In this document: positions 43,546 through 52,788 of the stretch, piece by piece | Position numbering within the stretch: position 1 is the first letter of the stretch | How the letters are laid out: every line of letters begins with the position of its first letter | Assembly (NCBI GenBank): GCA_035623075.1 | Contig: DASPUC010000027.1 | Location: 62,001-126,000, forward strand | Length of the DNA: 64,000 nt | Direction: 5' to 3' | Source of the DNA: Nitrospiraceae bacterium | Lineage (GTDB): Bacteria; Nitrospirota; Nitrospiria; Nitrospirales; Nitrospiraceae | Notes under the pieces: generated by a model | What the model was told of the DNA's origin: nothing | Databases searched by the model: none | Seen by the model: only the letters and a program-made list of their open reading frames with translations | Program-made: the position numbers and the translations under genes

Positions 43546-44873
43546 CGCACAGGACATTCCTAGGGGTCACGCTCGGTGGGTTGCTCTTGCTCGCGGGAGC
43601 TGTGGGCATTCTCGAATCCGGAGCTGCGGATGTGTTCCTTGAAGCCACGCGTCCAGACTTCCAAAAGATTTCATTGGGTGTGGTGGGAATTCAAAACGCT
43701 GGTGGACCGGATTGGCTGGGGGGGCGAATTGAAGAGGTGCTCAAGAAGGATGTGAAGCGGTCCTTGGTGTTCGATCTCGTCGACTTGCCCAGTCTTGGGA
43801 TTAAAGTTCGGGAGGTCAGCAACGGAGCCACAGCCATCTTTAAACAGGCGGCCGATAATGGCGTGTCTCTGCTCGTATGGGGGAAGGCGAGTCTCAAGGA
43901 AACCGGCAAGGAAGCCGACGCGACGATGGAAGGGTTTGTCTACGATAGCAGCAGCGACGAGGTCGTCGGCGGGAAACGCTATGCAGGTTCGTCTTCGGTC
44001 ATCCGCTTGATGGCGCATCGCTTCGCGGACGAATTAGTTTTTCGGTACACAGGCGAGCCAGGAATCGCCCGCACGAAGATTGCGTATGTCGGGGAACAGG
44101 GGGCCGCCCGTGAGCTGTACGTCATGGATTACGACGGTTACGATCCACGTCAGCTGACTGCCGACGGCTTTCTGAATTTGATGCCTCGGTGGTCGCCGGA
44201 TCGCCGGTTCATCGTGTTTACCGCCTATCGAAATCGCAACTCCCAGGACATCGACATGATCGAACTGGCAACGGGAAAACGGTGGACTCTCATCTCCTAT
44301 GGCGGCTTGAATATTACGCCGGCTCTATCGCCGGACGGTAACTTCCTCGCATTCGCGTCGAGCTACGAGGGGAACTCCGAGCTGTATCGGTTGGACACGA
44401 GAACTAAGGCGGTTCAGCGACTGACCGTCAATCCCTCAGGGGATCTGTCTCCTTCCTGGTCGCCAACGGGCAGAGAACTTGCTTTTACTTCCGATCGTGG
44501 AGGGGGGCCGCAAATTTTCCTGATGAGTTCGGATGGTACCAACGTTCGGCGCCTGACCTTTGAAGGTGACTATAATGCCGCACCGGCTTGGTCCCCGCGA
44601 GGAAACTGGATTGCCTATGTTTGTCGGACGCCGAGAAAAGAGTATAAATTGTGCGTGATGAGCCCGGACGGACAGAAGCGTATGCAACTGACGACAGGGC
44701 CGGGGGTGGACGATTCCCCGTCCTGGTCGCCGGACGGGCGACATCTTGTGTTCAGTTCGACGGCGGAGGGGAAAAGTCATATTTATATGATCAATGCGGA
44801 TGGCAAAGACCTGGAGCGGCTCACGTTCGAGGGGACGCATAACAGCGCGCCGGCGTGGTCTCCAGCCTCGTAA
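43542..44873 (+). CDS. tolB: TolB beta-propeller
   Basis: 443 residues. An N-terminal signal/anchor is followed by the D1 domain (about 35-175) and a six-bladed propeller with WD40-like PD40 repeats, each ending in the SPDGxxLAFxS pattern (RWSPDRRFIVFT, ALSPDGNFLAFAS, SWSPTGRELAFTS, AWSPRGNWIAYV, SWSPDGRHLVFSS). Binds Pal in the periplasm. ATG overlaps the tolA stop (ATGA). Confidence 0.94.
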   Translation: MTHRTFLGVTLGGLLLLAGAVGILESGAADVFLEATRPDFQKISLGVVGIQNAGGPDWLGGRIEEVLKKDVKRSLVFDLVDLPSLGIKVREVSNGATAIFKQAADNGVSLLVWGKASLKETGKEADATMEGFVYDSSSDEVVGGKRYAGSSSVIRLMAHRFADELVFRYTGEPGIARTKIAYVGEQGAARELYVMDYDGYDPRQLTADGFLNLMPRWSPDRRFIVFTAYRNRNSQDIDMIELATGKRWTLISYGGLNITPALSPDGNFLAFASSYEGNSELYRLDTRTKAVQRLTVNPSGDLSPSWSPTGRELAFTSDRGGGPQIFLMSSDGTNVRRLTFEGDYNAAPAWSPRGNWIAYVCRTPRKEYKLCVMSPDGQKRMQLTTGPGVDDSPSWSPDGRHLVFSSTAEGKSHIYMINADGKDLERLTFEGTHNSAPAWSPAS

Positions 44874-44941
44874 GGGCGGTCCAGGCATCTCAATCATGAC
44901 CAACCACGAACGCATCACTCAGGATGAGAGGAGATCAACCC

Positions 44942-45649
44942 ATGGGGAAATTCATCTGTACGGCAGCGATGGTCTTGGTCGGGAGCGTGGCGGTGTTGAC
45001 CGCCGGCGGCTGCGGCAAGAAGTCTCTGCAAGCAGGCGGTGAGGCACAATCGGCGCAGCAGGGCGCGATGATGAAAGGTGGAACTGGGGGCGCAAGTTCG
45101 GATGGTGCTCAATCGGGTGTCGGGTCGAATTTCCCCGATACGAGCATGCAGTCTGGAAGTTCGAGTGGTCTGATGGGGCTCGACAAAAACCCGTCCGAGG
45201 AGCGGCTAGGTGCGGGTGGCGGCGGGATGCTCATGGCGAAAGCCGACTCATCCGGCAGCGCCGGACGACAATTGGAAGATGTCCGTGCAGAGCAAGCCGC
45301 TTCAGCGGCTGCCGGGTTGCGCGACGTGTATTTCGGGTACGACAGCTGGACCATCAGCGAAGAGGGCCGGCAAGCCTTAGTACGGGATGCTGACTGGCTC
45401 AAGACGAACCTAGCTGCAGCCATCAAAATCGAAGGGCATTGCGACGAGCGCGGGACGTCCGCATACAATCTCGTGCTCGGTGAAAAGCGGGCGAAGTCCG
45501 TTCGAAACTACCTTGTCGAACTCGGGATCAGTGCCAGCCGGCTCTCGGTTGTGTCCTATGGCAAAGAGCGACCCTTCTGCGAAGAACGCGCGGAATCCTG
45601 CTACCAGCAGAATCGCCGGGGCCATCTTGTCGTCAAGACGGCCAAGTAA
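44942..45649 (+). CDS. pal: Peptidoglycan-associated lipoprotein Pal
   Basis: 235 residues from ATG 44942, chosen for the AGGAGAT site six bases upstream. Lipobox TAGGC in the signal peptide. A Gly/Ser/Ala-rich linker of about 80 residues leads to the OmpA-like domain: VYFGYDSWTISEEGRQAL, IKIEGHCDERGTSAYNLVLGEKRAKSVRNYL (peptidoglycan-binding Asp/Arg pair), RLSVVSYGKERPFC. The linker is longer than in E. coli Pal. Fifth gene of the tol cluster. Confidence 0.95.
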   Translation: MGKFICTAAMVLVGSVAVLTAGGCGKKSLQAGGEAQSAQQGAMMKGGTGGASSDGAQSGVGSNFPDTSMQSGSSSGLMGLDKNPSEERLGAGGGGMLMAKADSSGSAGRQLEDVRAEQAASAAAGLRDVYFGYDSWTISEEGRQALVRDADWLKTNLAAAIKIEGHCDERGTSAYNLVLGEKRAKSVRNYLVELGISASRLSVVSYGKERPFCEERAESCYQQNRRGHLVVKTAK

Positions 45650-45711
45650 GCGCCACGAGCCCTCGGACTGTAGGGGCATCTTGCGTGCAAGGAGAACACG
45701 GGAGGCGTACC

Positions 45712-47253
45712 ATGAAGCCAGCGATGACAACTGATTCGCGGGTTCGATCGATCTGGATATCAGGCTGGTCCGTGCTTATCCTTGTGATGGTCGGCTGCAT
45801 GGCTCAGCAGGCCGATCTGAAAAAAACCGAACAGAATCTTCAAACCCGCATCAAGCAATCGAGCGACGAACTCGCCCAGCGAGGCGCCCAGCAGAGACAG
45901 GAGCTGGCCGTCTTGCGCGAGCAGGAGTTGCCCCAGCTTCGTGGCGAGCTTGAGCGAGCTCAGCAACAAGCTCGTGAGCTCCAGGCGAAGCAAGACGACT
46001 TGAAACAGCGATCGATGCAGATCGAGCAACAGACCAAGAAGCTCGAACAGTTGGCGGCCAAGCTGGAGAACGATACGACCACCCGCTATGCGTGGATACA
46101 GAAGAGTCTCGAAACCCAGGACCTCAAGAACAAAGAAGACCGTGATCTGCTCCGGACAGAAGTCAATGCGCGGCTTGACGATGTGAACAAACAAATGGAG
46201 CTGCTGCGAAAAGACATTATCGAAGCGGTGCAAAAGACAAATAGTGCGCTGGTGAAAAACCTCGATGCCCGTCTCGAAGAGCAACGCAAGGCAACCGCTG
46301 AAAACCAGAATCGAGCGGAACAACTGGCGGCGAAGTTCACGCAGTTCAATCAATCATTGACCACATTTCGAGAGTCGCTGTCGGGGCTCAGCGAACGAGT
46401 TGCCCAAGACGAGCAGACGACGAAAACGTTTATGGCCAAAATTGATGCGGACGCGAAAGCGTCGACCGCCTACGTCAATGACATGAACAAAACAGTGTCC
46501 GGGCATTTGGGCGATGTCAATAAGAGCGTGACGAGCGTGGCCGCCGCCACGCAGAAATTGGCTGCACGCATCGATGAGCAAGATCACCGTCTCGAAATCT
46601 TGGCGAAGTCGGTGGATCAGGTTGCCCAGGATGTTCATGCCCGTGCGGGAGGCAAAGGTGGGGCGCGTCAGTCTCCGTCCAAGCCAGCACACCGTTCGGC
46701 AAGTCCTCCACAGGCAGAGCCGCAGAAATCCGAACCTCAAGGCGAGCCGGAACAGGCGGAGGCGCAGCCTCAGGCAGTTTCAGAGCCAGTGCGATTGGCT
46801 CAAGTCATCGCGGCCCCGGATGAGACCGGTGATGAGGCGAAATCTCAAGCCAGCGTGGAATCGGTGCGCCCTGATAAGGCCGAGTATGAACGGCTGTTGG
46901 GGATGTTCAAGGACGGCTATCTTGTCGGGGCACAGCAGGGGTTTGCTGCATTCCTGGCCGACTATCCGAATTCCGACCTGGCTCCCAACGCGCGCTACTG
47001 GCTCGGAGAAGCACAATACGGTCAGAAGGATTATAGGGAAGCCATTAGTTCATACGACCGGGTGGAACTGGATTATCCGAAGAGCGAGAAAGTTCCGGCA
47101 GCTTTGCTCAAGAAGGGGTATGCCTATCTAGCGCTGAAAGATAAGAAGCGGGCTTCGTCAGCGTTCAAACAAGTTGTGACTCTCTATCCGAAGAGTCCAG
47201 AAGCTGGAAAAGCCTCCGATAAACTCACTCAGATGATAAAAGAGTCTCGATAA
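45712..47253 (+). CDS. CpoB/YbgF-like lipoprotein with extended coiled coil
   Basis: 513 residues from ATG 45712 with GGGAGG ribosome site. Lipobox in LVMVGC at about 27. Residues 30-330 are a very long helix/coiled coil (LKKTEQNLQTRIKQSSDELAQRG, LDARLEEQRKATAENQNR), then a Pro/Gln/Glu-rich linker, then C-terminal TPR repeats (GMFKDGYLVGAQQGFAAFLADYP, LGEAQYGQKDYREAISSYDRVELDYP, ASSAFKQVVTLYPKSPEAG) like those of CpoB, which coordinates Tol-Pal with peptidoglycan synthesis. Typical CpoB is about 250 residues, so the coiled extension is unusual. Confidence 0.85.
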   Translation: MKPAMTTDSRVRSIWISGWSVLILVMVGCMAQQADLKKTEQNLQTRIKQSSDELAQRGAQQRQELAVLREQELPQLRGELERAQQQARELQAKQDDLKQRSMQIEQQTKKLEQLAAKLENDTTTRYAWIQKSLETQDLKNKEDRDLLRTEVNARLDDVNKQMELLRKDIIEAVQKTNSALVKNLDARLEEQRKATAENQNRAEQLAAKFTQFNQSLTTFRESLSGLSERVAQDEQTTKTFMAKIDADAKASTAYVNDMNKTVSGHLGDVNKSVTSVAAATQKLAARIDEQDHRLEILAKSVDQVAQDVHARAGGKGGARQSPSKPAHRSASPPQAEPQKSEPQGEPEQAEAQPQAVSEPVRLAQVIAAPDETGDEAKSQASVESVRPDKAEYERLLGMFKDGYLVGAQQGFAAFLADYPNSDLAPNARYWLGEAQYGQKDYREAISSYDRVELDYPKSEKVPAALLKKGYAYLALKDKKRASSAFKQVVTLYPKSPEAGKASDKLTQMIKESR

Positions 47254-47270
47254 CTGTGAGGCAGAACGAT

Positions 47271-48032
47271 ATGGGTGCTCAACGGGCTGTTGGCGTTCTC
47301 GTCGTAATCGGTTTTCTCGCGACCGGATGTGCCAGGCACGCGGACTTTGTCGACCTGCGTGATCATCTGGCCACCGTGTCAAAAACTCAGGATCAGGATC
47401 ATCAGCGTCTCGATGCGATGCAGCGACGCTTAGAATCCGTTGAGCGGGTGAAAGATGTGGAACCGGTCAAGCCACGACTCGATGAAGTAAGCGCACGCCT
47501 TCAGAAACTGGAAAACCGGTTGGCGAAGCTGGAAGAGGGGCAGGGACAGACGATGGCCAGGGTCGAGCCGGCTCCTGTCGAGCAAGGTCGTCCAGTGAAA
47601 CCGCAAAAGCCGGGGACTGCGAGCGATGCGCAAACCATCGTGCCCGGGGTTCCGGCGATCACCCCCACCTCTGCCTTCAACCTGGCGTACAACGATTATT
47701 TGAACGGCAAGTACGACCTGGCCGTGGCTGGTTTTCAGCGCTTTGTGAAGGATTTTCCCGGGACCTCGCTGACGCCGAATGCCTACTATTGGTTGGGGGA
47801 ATCCTATTACCAGCAGAAGGACTATGTCAGGGCGATGCAAACGTTCGAATACGTTGCGACTGAATATCCGGGGAACGAGAAAGTACCAGCTGCAATTTAC
47901 AAGCTAGGGTTAGCCGCCGCTGAGACAGGAGACGTTCCCAAGTCCAAGAAGAATCTCAAGCGCGTGATCGAAGAGTTCCCGACATCGGACGAGGCCAAGT
48001 TAGCGAAGAACAGATTGGCTGAAATCCGATGA
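47271..48032 (+). CDS. cpoB: CpoB/YbgF-like lipoprotein
   Basis: 253 residues from ATG 47271 with GAGGCAG ahead; GTG 47256 is less likely. Lipobox LATGC near residue 17. A short coiled coil (about 20-85) precedes three TPR repeats with the CpoB pattern (AYNDYLNGKYDLAVAGFQRFVKDFP, YYWLGESYYQQKDYVRAMQTF, SKKNLKRVIEEFPTSDEAKLAK). Normal length for the family. Directly after the long CpoB-like gene, 17 bases on, so there are two paralogues in this cluster. Confidence 0.9.
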   Translation: MGAQRAVGVLVVIGFLATGCARHADFVDLRDHLATVSKTQDQDHQRLDAMQRRLESVERVKDVEPVKPRLDEVSARLQKLENRLAKLEEGQGQTMARVEPAPVEQGRPVKPQKPGTASDAQTIVPGVPAITPTSAFNLAYNDYLNGKYDLAVAGFQRFVKDFPGTSLTPNAYYWLGESYYQQKDYVRAMQTFEYVATEYPGNEKVPAAIYKLGLAAAETGDVPKSKKNLKRVIEEFPTSDEAKLAKNRLAEIR

Positions 48033-48098
48033 CTGCCAGCAAGACGCGACGGACCCAGACACAAATCCCGTCGCGTGCCCTCCGAGGAGTCTAGTTTC

Positions 48099-49916
48099 AT
48101 GTCCGCTACCGGTTGCGCGACCAAGATCCACGTCCTGCCGGGAGACGTCATCAGCCGCATTGCCGCGGGAGAGGTCATCGAACGCCCGGCCGCTGTCGTC
48201 AAGGAGTTGATCGACAACAGCGTGGATGCCGGAAGCGGCCACATTACCGTCGACATCAAGGAGAGCGGACTCGGACTGATCCGCGTTACCGACGACGGCG
48301 AGGGGATGAGCCGCCTCGATCTCCCGCTGGCATTTGAACGTCATGCGACGAGCAAATTACGGTCGGATCACGACCTTGTCTCCATCACCACCATGGGGTT
48401 TCGGGGTGAAGCGTTACCGAGCATCGCCTCCGTTTCGAACGTGATCGTGACGACCTCGACGAGGCAGGATACGGTCGGTGCGCAGCTCGCTCTTCGAGGC
48501 GGAATCGCTCAGTCGGTTGTGGATGCACCGGCGGTGCCTGGCACACGGATCGAGGTGACAGAGCTGTTTCATCATCAGCCCGCGCGGAAAAAATTCCTTA
48601 AGTCGCCCGTGACGGAGTTTTCTCACATCAGTCATGTTATCCAGCAAGCGGCCATAGCGTGGCCGTCCGTTCACTTCCGACTGATCCATAACGGACAGGA
48701 CGTGCTCAACTATCCAGCTGCGATGTCGGATCGCGACCGTATCCTACAAGTGTATGGCTCGGCTTTTGTCGATCATACCGTCGAGATACGAGGTCGGATT
48801 TCCGGGCTGGCGGTAAGCGGCTATGTGATCGACCCGGTGTATGCCCGAACGTCGAGGCAGCCACAGGACCTGTTCGTGAACCGCCGGCCGGTTCGGAACG
48901 CGACCGTCTTTCACGCCGTCACGGATGGGTACGGATCATTTCTTCCAAAGGGCCGCTATCCGACCTTTGTTCTCTTTGTGGACGCCGCTCCCGATCGGAT
49001 CGATGTGAACGTCCATCCGACGAAGAAGGAAATTCGTTTCGCCGAGACCGAAGCGGTCCACCGGCTGATCCGGCACGCGATTCGCCACGCGCTCAGCGGC
49101 GAGGAACAAAAGACGGTTCTCGGCATGAGTCAACCGGCAGGTTCACGCGTGTCCGCCGATCTCGACGATTCCGCTGCGATTTCGAAGAGGCTGTCGGCAG
49201 CCGTTGGAACGGAGACGGGTCGTGGCGTCCTCGAATCACGTTCGGGCCTTTCATCCGAAGTCGGTTCCATAGAAGGATCTCAGCTGGTGATGGCAGAGAG
49301 CAACGCTGTTCCGTACGAGCGCGTCGCGGAGGCTGAAATCGTTCCCCTCGGACAACTCCGTCGCACCTATTTGGTGGCTCAAGTTGGGCATGAGCTGCAT
49401 GTTATCGATCAGCATACGGCGCATGAACGGGTCCTGTTCGAGCGACTCTGGCGGAATTGGCAGGGGCGGGAGATTCCCTCGCAGCCGCTGCTGATTCCAG
49501 AACCGATTGAACTCTCAGCGCAACACGGGACGCTTTTGCGCAAATATCTGGGCGAACTCGAACGAGTCGGTTTGATGATTGAGCCGTTCGGTACCTCTGC
49601 GGTCGCGATTTGTGGGGTGCCGACCGGGATCGGCAAAGTCGACGCCGTCGCGTTGGTCCAAGATCTTCTCGATGATCTGAGGGAATGGGATACCGTCTCG
49701 TCCCTGGACCTGCGGGTCCGTCCGGTGTTGGCGTCGCTGGCCTGTCATGGTGCCGTGCGGGCCGGCCGTGCCATGGCACTGCCGGAGATTCGAGACTTGA
49801 TTCGGGATTGGATGGACGAAGGTCTGATCATGACCTGTCCGCACGGACGACGGACCGCGTTTCGTCTGTCAACGGATGAACTCGATAAAATGTTCGGCCG
49901 TACCGGATGGTCATGA
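48099..49916 (+). CDS. mutL: DNA mismatch repair protein MutL, endonuclease type
   Basis: 605 residues from ATG 48099 (GAGGAG ten bases before). The GHKL ATPase has IAAGEVIERPAAVVKELIDNS, DDGEGM and GFRGEALPSIASVS. The C-terminus carries the metal-dependent endonuclease motif DQHTAHERVLFE and the zinc-site partners ACHGAVRAG and CPHGRRTAF, so this is the nicking form that needs no MutH. A GTG frame start at 48075 is less likely. Overlaps miaA by ATGA. Confidence 0.96.
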   Translation: MSATGCATKIHVLPGDVISRIAAGEVIERPAAVVKELIDNSVDAGSGHITVDIKESGLGLIRVTDDGEGMSRLDLPLAFERHATSKLRSDHDLVSITTMGFRGEALPSIASVSNVIVTTSTRQDTVGAQLALRGGIAQSVVDAPAVPGTRIEVTELFHHQPARKKFLKSPVTEFSHISHVIQQAAIAWPSVHFRLIHNGQDVLNYPAAMSDRDRILQVYGSAFVDHTVEIRGRISGLAVSGYVIDPVYARTSRQPQDLFVNRRPVRNATVFHAVTDGYGSFLPKGRYPTFVLFVDAAPDRIDVNVHPTKKEIRFAETEAVHRLIRHAIRHALSGEEQKTVLGMSQPAGSRVSADLDDSAAISKRLSAAVGTETGRGVLESRSGLSSEVGSIEGSQLVMAESNAVPYERVAEAEIVPLGQLRRTYLVAQVGHELHVIDQHTAHERVLFERLWRNWQGREIPSQPLLIPEPIELSAQHGTLLRKYLGELERVGLMIEPFGTSAVAICGVPTGIGKVDAVALVQDLLDDLREWDTVSSLDLRVRPVLASLACHGAVRAGRAMALPEIRDLIRDWMDEGLIMTCPHGRRTAFRLSTDELDKMFGRTGWS

Positions 49917-50908
49917 CGACAACGTCTGTCTGTGGCATGCGGCGGTTGTCTGAGGCACAAGTCCGGTTGCGGCCCGTAGTCGTCATCGTCGGGCCGACGG
50001 CGGTCGGCAAGAGCCGCATCGCCCTCGAAATCGCGAAGGCGTTCGAGACCGACATTCTGACCGCGGACTCCCGGCAAGTCTACCGTGGGATGGATATCGG
50101 GACCGACAAGCCGCCGGCGGATCAGCTGAAGGAAGTCACTCATCGGTTGATCGATCTGGTCGAACCGGACCAACCATTCAACACGGGCCTTTACCGACGG
50201 TACGCGGTCCAGGCGATCGAAGATCTATACCATGGCCGCCGTCTCCCGCTGGTCGTCGGTGGTTCGGGCCTCTATATACGGACATTGCTCAAAGGCTTGT
50301 GTGAGGCTCCACCGGCCGATCCGATCCTGCGGGCCTCGCTTCGGCGCGATGCGCAGAAGCATGGACGGGACTATCTCTATGCCCAACTTGTCGCGTGTGA
50401 TCCGGTGACTGCGGCACGCTTACATCCGCACGACCAATCCAAGGTGCTGCGCGCCTTGGAAGTGCATCGGTTGTCCGGCCGGCCGATGGTGGAGTTCCAA
50501 CAAAAGCATGGATTTACCGAGGGACCTTTTACGTCCTTGGTGATCGGACTCAACCGCGGGCGCGAAGCGCTGTATCGACGGATCGAACAGCGGATCGATT
50601 GGCAGTTCGCGAACGGATTAGTCGACGAAACGAAACGGTTGCTGGCTCGTGGCTACAGTCGAGACCTCTCCGCCCTGAAGGGACTCGGTTATCGCCATGT
50701 GTCCAGCTATCTTGTCGGGGAGTACGACGCCGAGGAGATGGTCGCCCGCTTTAAGCGAGATACCCGTCGTTTTGCCAAGCGGCAGATGACCTGGTTTCGC
50801 AAAGAATCAGGTATCCATTGGATGATGATTGAAGAGTCGGAGCCGGTTGCGCTCACGACGGACCGTATTCTCCAACAGATCGACGCGTTCCTCGCGAGCC
50901 TCGGGTAG
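49913..50908 (+). CDS. miaA: tRNA dimethylallyltransferase
   Basis: 331 residues from ATG 49913, which overlaps the mutL stop; ATG 49907 is the alternative. It adds the dimethylallyl group to A37 of tRNAs reading U-initial codons. P-loop VGPTAVGKSRIALE, substrate loop DSRQVYRGMDIGTDKP, DLVEPDQPFN, and the tRNA-contact block KGLCEAPPADP followed by ALKGLGYRHVSSYL. The mutL-miaA pairing is a frequent arrangement in bacteria. Confidence 0.95.
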   Translation: MTTTSVCGMRRLSEAQVRLRPVVVIVGPTAVGKSRIALEIAKAFETDILTADSRQVYRGMDIGTDKPPADQLKEVTHRLIDLVEPDQPFNTGLYRRYAVQAIEDLYHGRRLPLVVGGSGLYIRTLLKGLCEAPPADPILRASLRRDAQKHGRDYLYAQLVACDPVTAARLHPHDQSKVLRALEVHRLSGRPMVEFQQKHGFTEGPFTSLVIGLNRGREALYRRIEQRIDWQFANGLVDETKRLLARGYSRDLSALKGLGYRHVSSYLVGEYDAEEMVARFKRDTRRFAKRQMTWFRKESGIHWMMIEESEPVALTTDRILQQIDAFLASLG

Positions 50909-50964
50909 CGGGCATTGTATCCGGTGATTTGGGCCGACATTGGGCAACGTACAGGAGGAATAGG

Positions 50965-51870
50965 GTGGGAACGGCTCGGCGGAATGTGAAGACTCGTGCG
51001 GATATCGGCATCATTGGCGGAAGCGGGTTGTATGAGATCGAAGGACTTCGAAACGTCAGACGCGTAACGGTTCGCACACCGTTCGGACCTCCGTCCGACG
51101 CGATCGTGCTGGGTGAATTGGACGGAGTTCGTATCGCCTTTCTTTCGCGCCACGGTGTTGGGCATCGAATCAGTCCGGCGGAAATCAATTACCGGGCGAA
51201 TATCTACGCCTTGAAATCCCTCGGAATCCAGCGAATCATTTCTGTCAGCGCCGTCGGCAGCATGAAGGAATCGATCAAGCCGGGCGATGTCGTTCTTCCG
51301 GACCAGTTTATCGATCTCACGAAACGGCGGGTCTCCACCTTCTTCGAGGGGGGCGTTGTCGCCCATGTGGGATTTGCGGAGCCGGTGTGTCGGAGCTTGA
51401 GTGCTTCGCTCTTCGAGGAAGCACAGGCGGTCGGTGCGTCGGTTCACCGTGGCGGAGTCTATGTCTGCATTGAAGGCCCGCAGTTTTCGACTAAGGCGGA
51501 GTCGCGTCTGTATCGTCAATGGGGTGTCAGCGTGATCGGTATGACGAATATGCCGGAGGCGAAACTCGCTCGCGAAGCAGAGCTCTGTTACGCCACGGTT
51601 GCGCTGGTGACTGACTATGATTGCTGGCATGAGACGGAAGAGCCGGTCACCGTCGAGGGCATTCTGGCTACGTTGCGTAAAAACGTGACTTTGGCGAAGC
51701 AACTCCTTCGGGTCAGCATGAAGCCAGCTGCCACGGTCGAGGCCTGTGACTGCCAGCGAGCATTACAGAATGCCGTGGTCACAGCCCCCGATCGGATACC
51801 GGCGGGGATCCATCGTAAACTGGGGCTGTTGCTCGATCGAGCGATGCCTTTACCAACAAGGGGTCGATGA
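50965..51870 (+). CDS. mtnP: S-methyl-5'-thioadenosine phosphorylase
   Basis: 301 residues. Start GTG 50965 because AGGAGGAA lies six bases upstream; the earlier start at 50929 has none. Phosphorolyses 5'-methylthioadenosine in methionine salvage. Seen: IGIIGGSGLYEIEGLR, phosphate loop RHGVGHRISPAEINYRANIYAL, and the base and ribose pockets around TKAESRLYRQWGVSVIGMTNMPEAKLAREAELCYATVALVTDYDCW. Purine nucleoside phosphorylase activity cannot be excluded. Confidence 0.9.
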   Translation: MGTARRNVKTRADIGIIGGSGLYEIEGLRNVRRVTVRTPFGPPSDAIVLGELDGVRIAFLSRHGVGHRISPAEINYRANIYALKSLGIQRIISVSAVGSMKESIKPGDVVLPDQFIDLTKRRVSTFFEGGVVAHVGFAEPVCRSLSASLFEEAQAVGASVHRGGVYVCIEGPQFSTKAESRLYRQWGVSVIGMTNMPEAKLAREAELCYATVALVTDYDCWHETEEPVTVEGILATLRKNVTLAKQLLRVSMKPAATVEACDCQRALQNAVVTAPDRIPAGIHRKLGLLLDRAMPLPTRGR

Positions 51871-51873
51871 GCG

Positions 51874-52788
51874 ATGGGAAAATTGCTGGTGGTCGGTTCC
51901 GTAGCTTTGGATACCGTCAAGACTCCGTTCGGAGAAGTGGCCGAGGTGCTGGGCGGCTCGGCGACTTTTTTCTCCACGGCGGCGAGTTTCTTTACGACCG
52001 TCGATCTGATCGCGGTGGTGGGGGATGATTTTCCTCCGCAGCACGTCGCGTTTCTGAAAAGCCGGGGTATTGATCTGACCGGCCTCGAGCGACGACCCGG
52101 CGCGACGTTTCGATGGCAGGGCGAGTATACGCACCAGTTGAACGAAGCCCACACACTCGACACGAAACTCAATGTCTTTGAAACGTTCCGTCCGAAGATC
52201 CCCGACGCCTATCGGTCACCGGAGGTGTTGTTCTTGGGGAACATCGATCCGGAACTTCAACTGGATGTGTTGGAGAAGCTGCCTCGCCCTCCGTTGGTGG
52301 CCTGCGACACGATGAATTTCTGGATCAACGGGAAGCGAGAGGCCTTGTGGCGCGTGTTGGAGAAAGTCGACATTCTCATCGTCAATGATGGGGAGGCCCG
52401 AGCCCTGGGAGGGAGCCCTAATCTGGTCAAGGTGGCGCAGACGGTGCTGGCGCGGGGACCGAAACATCTCATCATCAAGCGAGGTGAGTACGGAGTCTTG
52501 ATGTTTAATGAGAAGCAGGTCTTCGGCGCCCCGGCCTTCCCTCTCGAAGATGTTCGGGATCCGACCGGTGCCGGCGATACCTTTGCCGGTGGGTTTCTCG
52601 GGTATCTGGCGGCGACAGGGAATCGGACGAACGAGGCGATCAAACAAGCCATCATCTTCGGCAGCGTCATGGCGTCATTTACCGTAGAATCCTTTAGTCT
52701 TGACCGTTTGCGAATCCTGGATTACAAAGAGATTCACGAGCGCTTTCGAGCGTTCAAACGGTTGACCCATTTCGAGGACATTGCGTGA
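51874..52788 (+). CDS. PfkB-family sugar/nucleoside kinase
   Basis: 304 residues, ribokinase fold. N-terminal MGKLLVVGSVALDTVKTPFG and GGSATFFSTAASFF, C-terminal DPTGAGDTFAGGFLGYLA with the catalytic Asp. Adenosine kinase and ribokinase are relatives; the substrate is not clear. It begins three bases after the phosphorylase stop, and co-expression with MTA phosphorylase suggests a nucleoside or methylthio-ribose-related substrate, which is inference. Overlaps the next gene by GTGA. Confidence 0.85.
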   Translation: MGKLLVVGSVALDTVKTPFGEVAEVLGGSATFFSTAASFFTTVDLIAVVGDDFPPQHVAFLKSRGIDLTGLERRPGATFRWQGEYTHQLNEAHTLDTKLNVFETFRPKIPDAYRSPEVLFLGNIDPELQLDVLEKLPRPPLVACDTMNFWINGKREALWRVLEKVDILIVNDGEARALGGSPNLVKVAQTVLARGPKHLIIKRGEYGVLMFNEKQVFGAPAFPLEDVRDPTGAGDTFAGGFLGYLAATGNRTNEAIKQAIIFGSVMASFTVESFSLDRLRILDYKEIHERFRAFKRLTHFEDIA

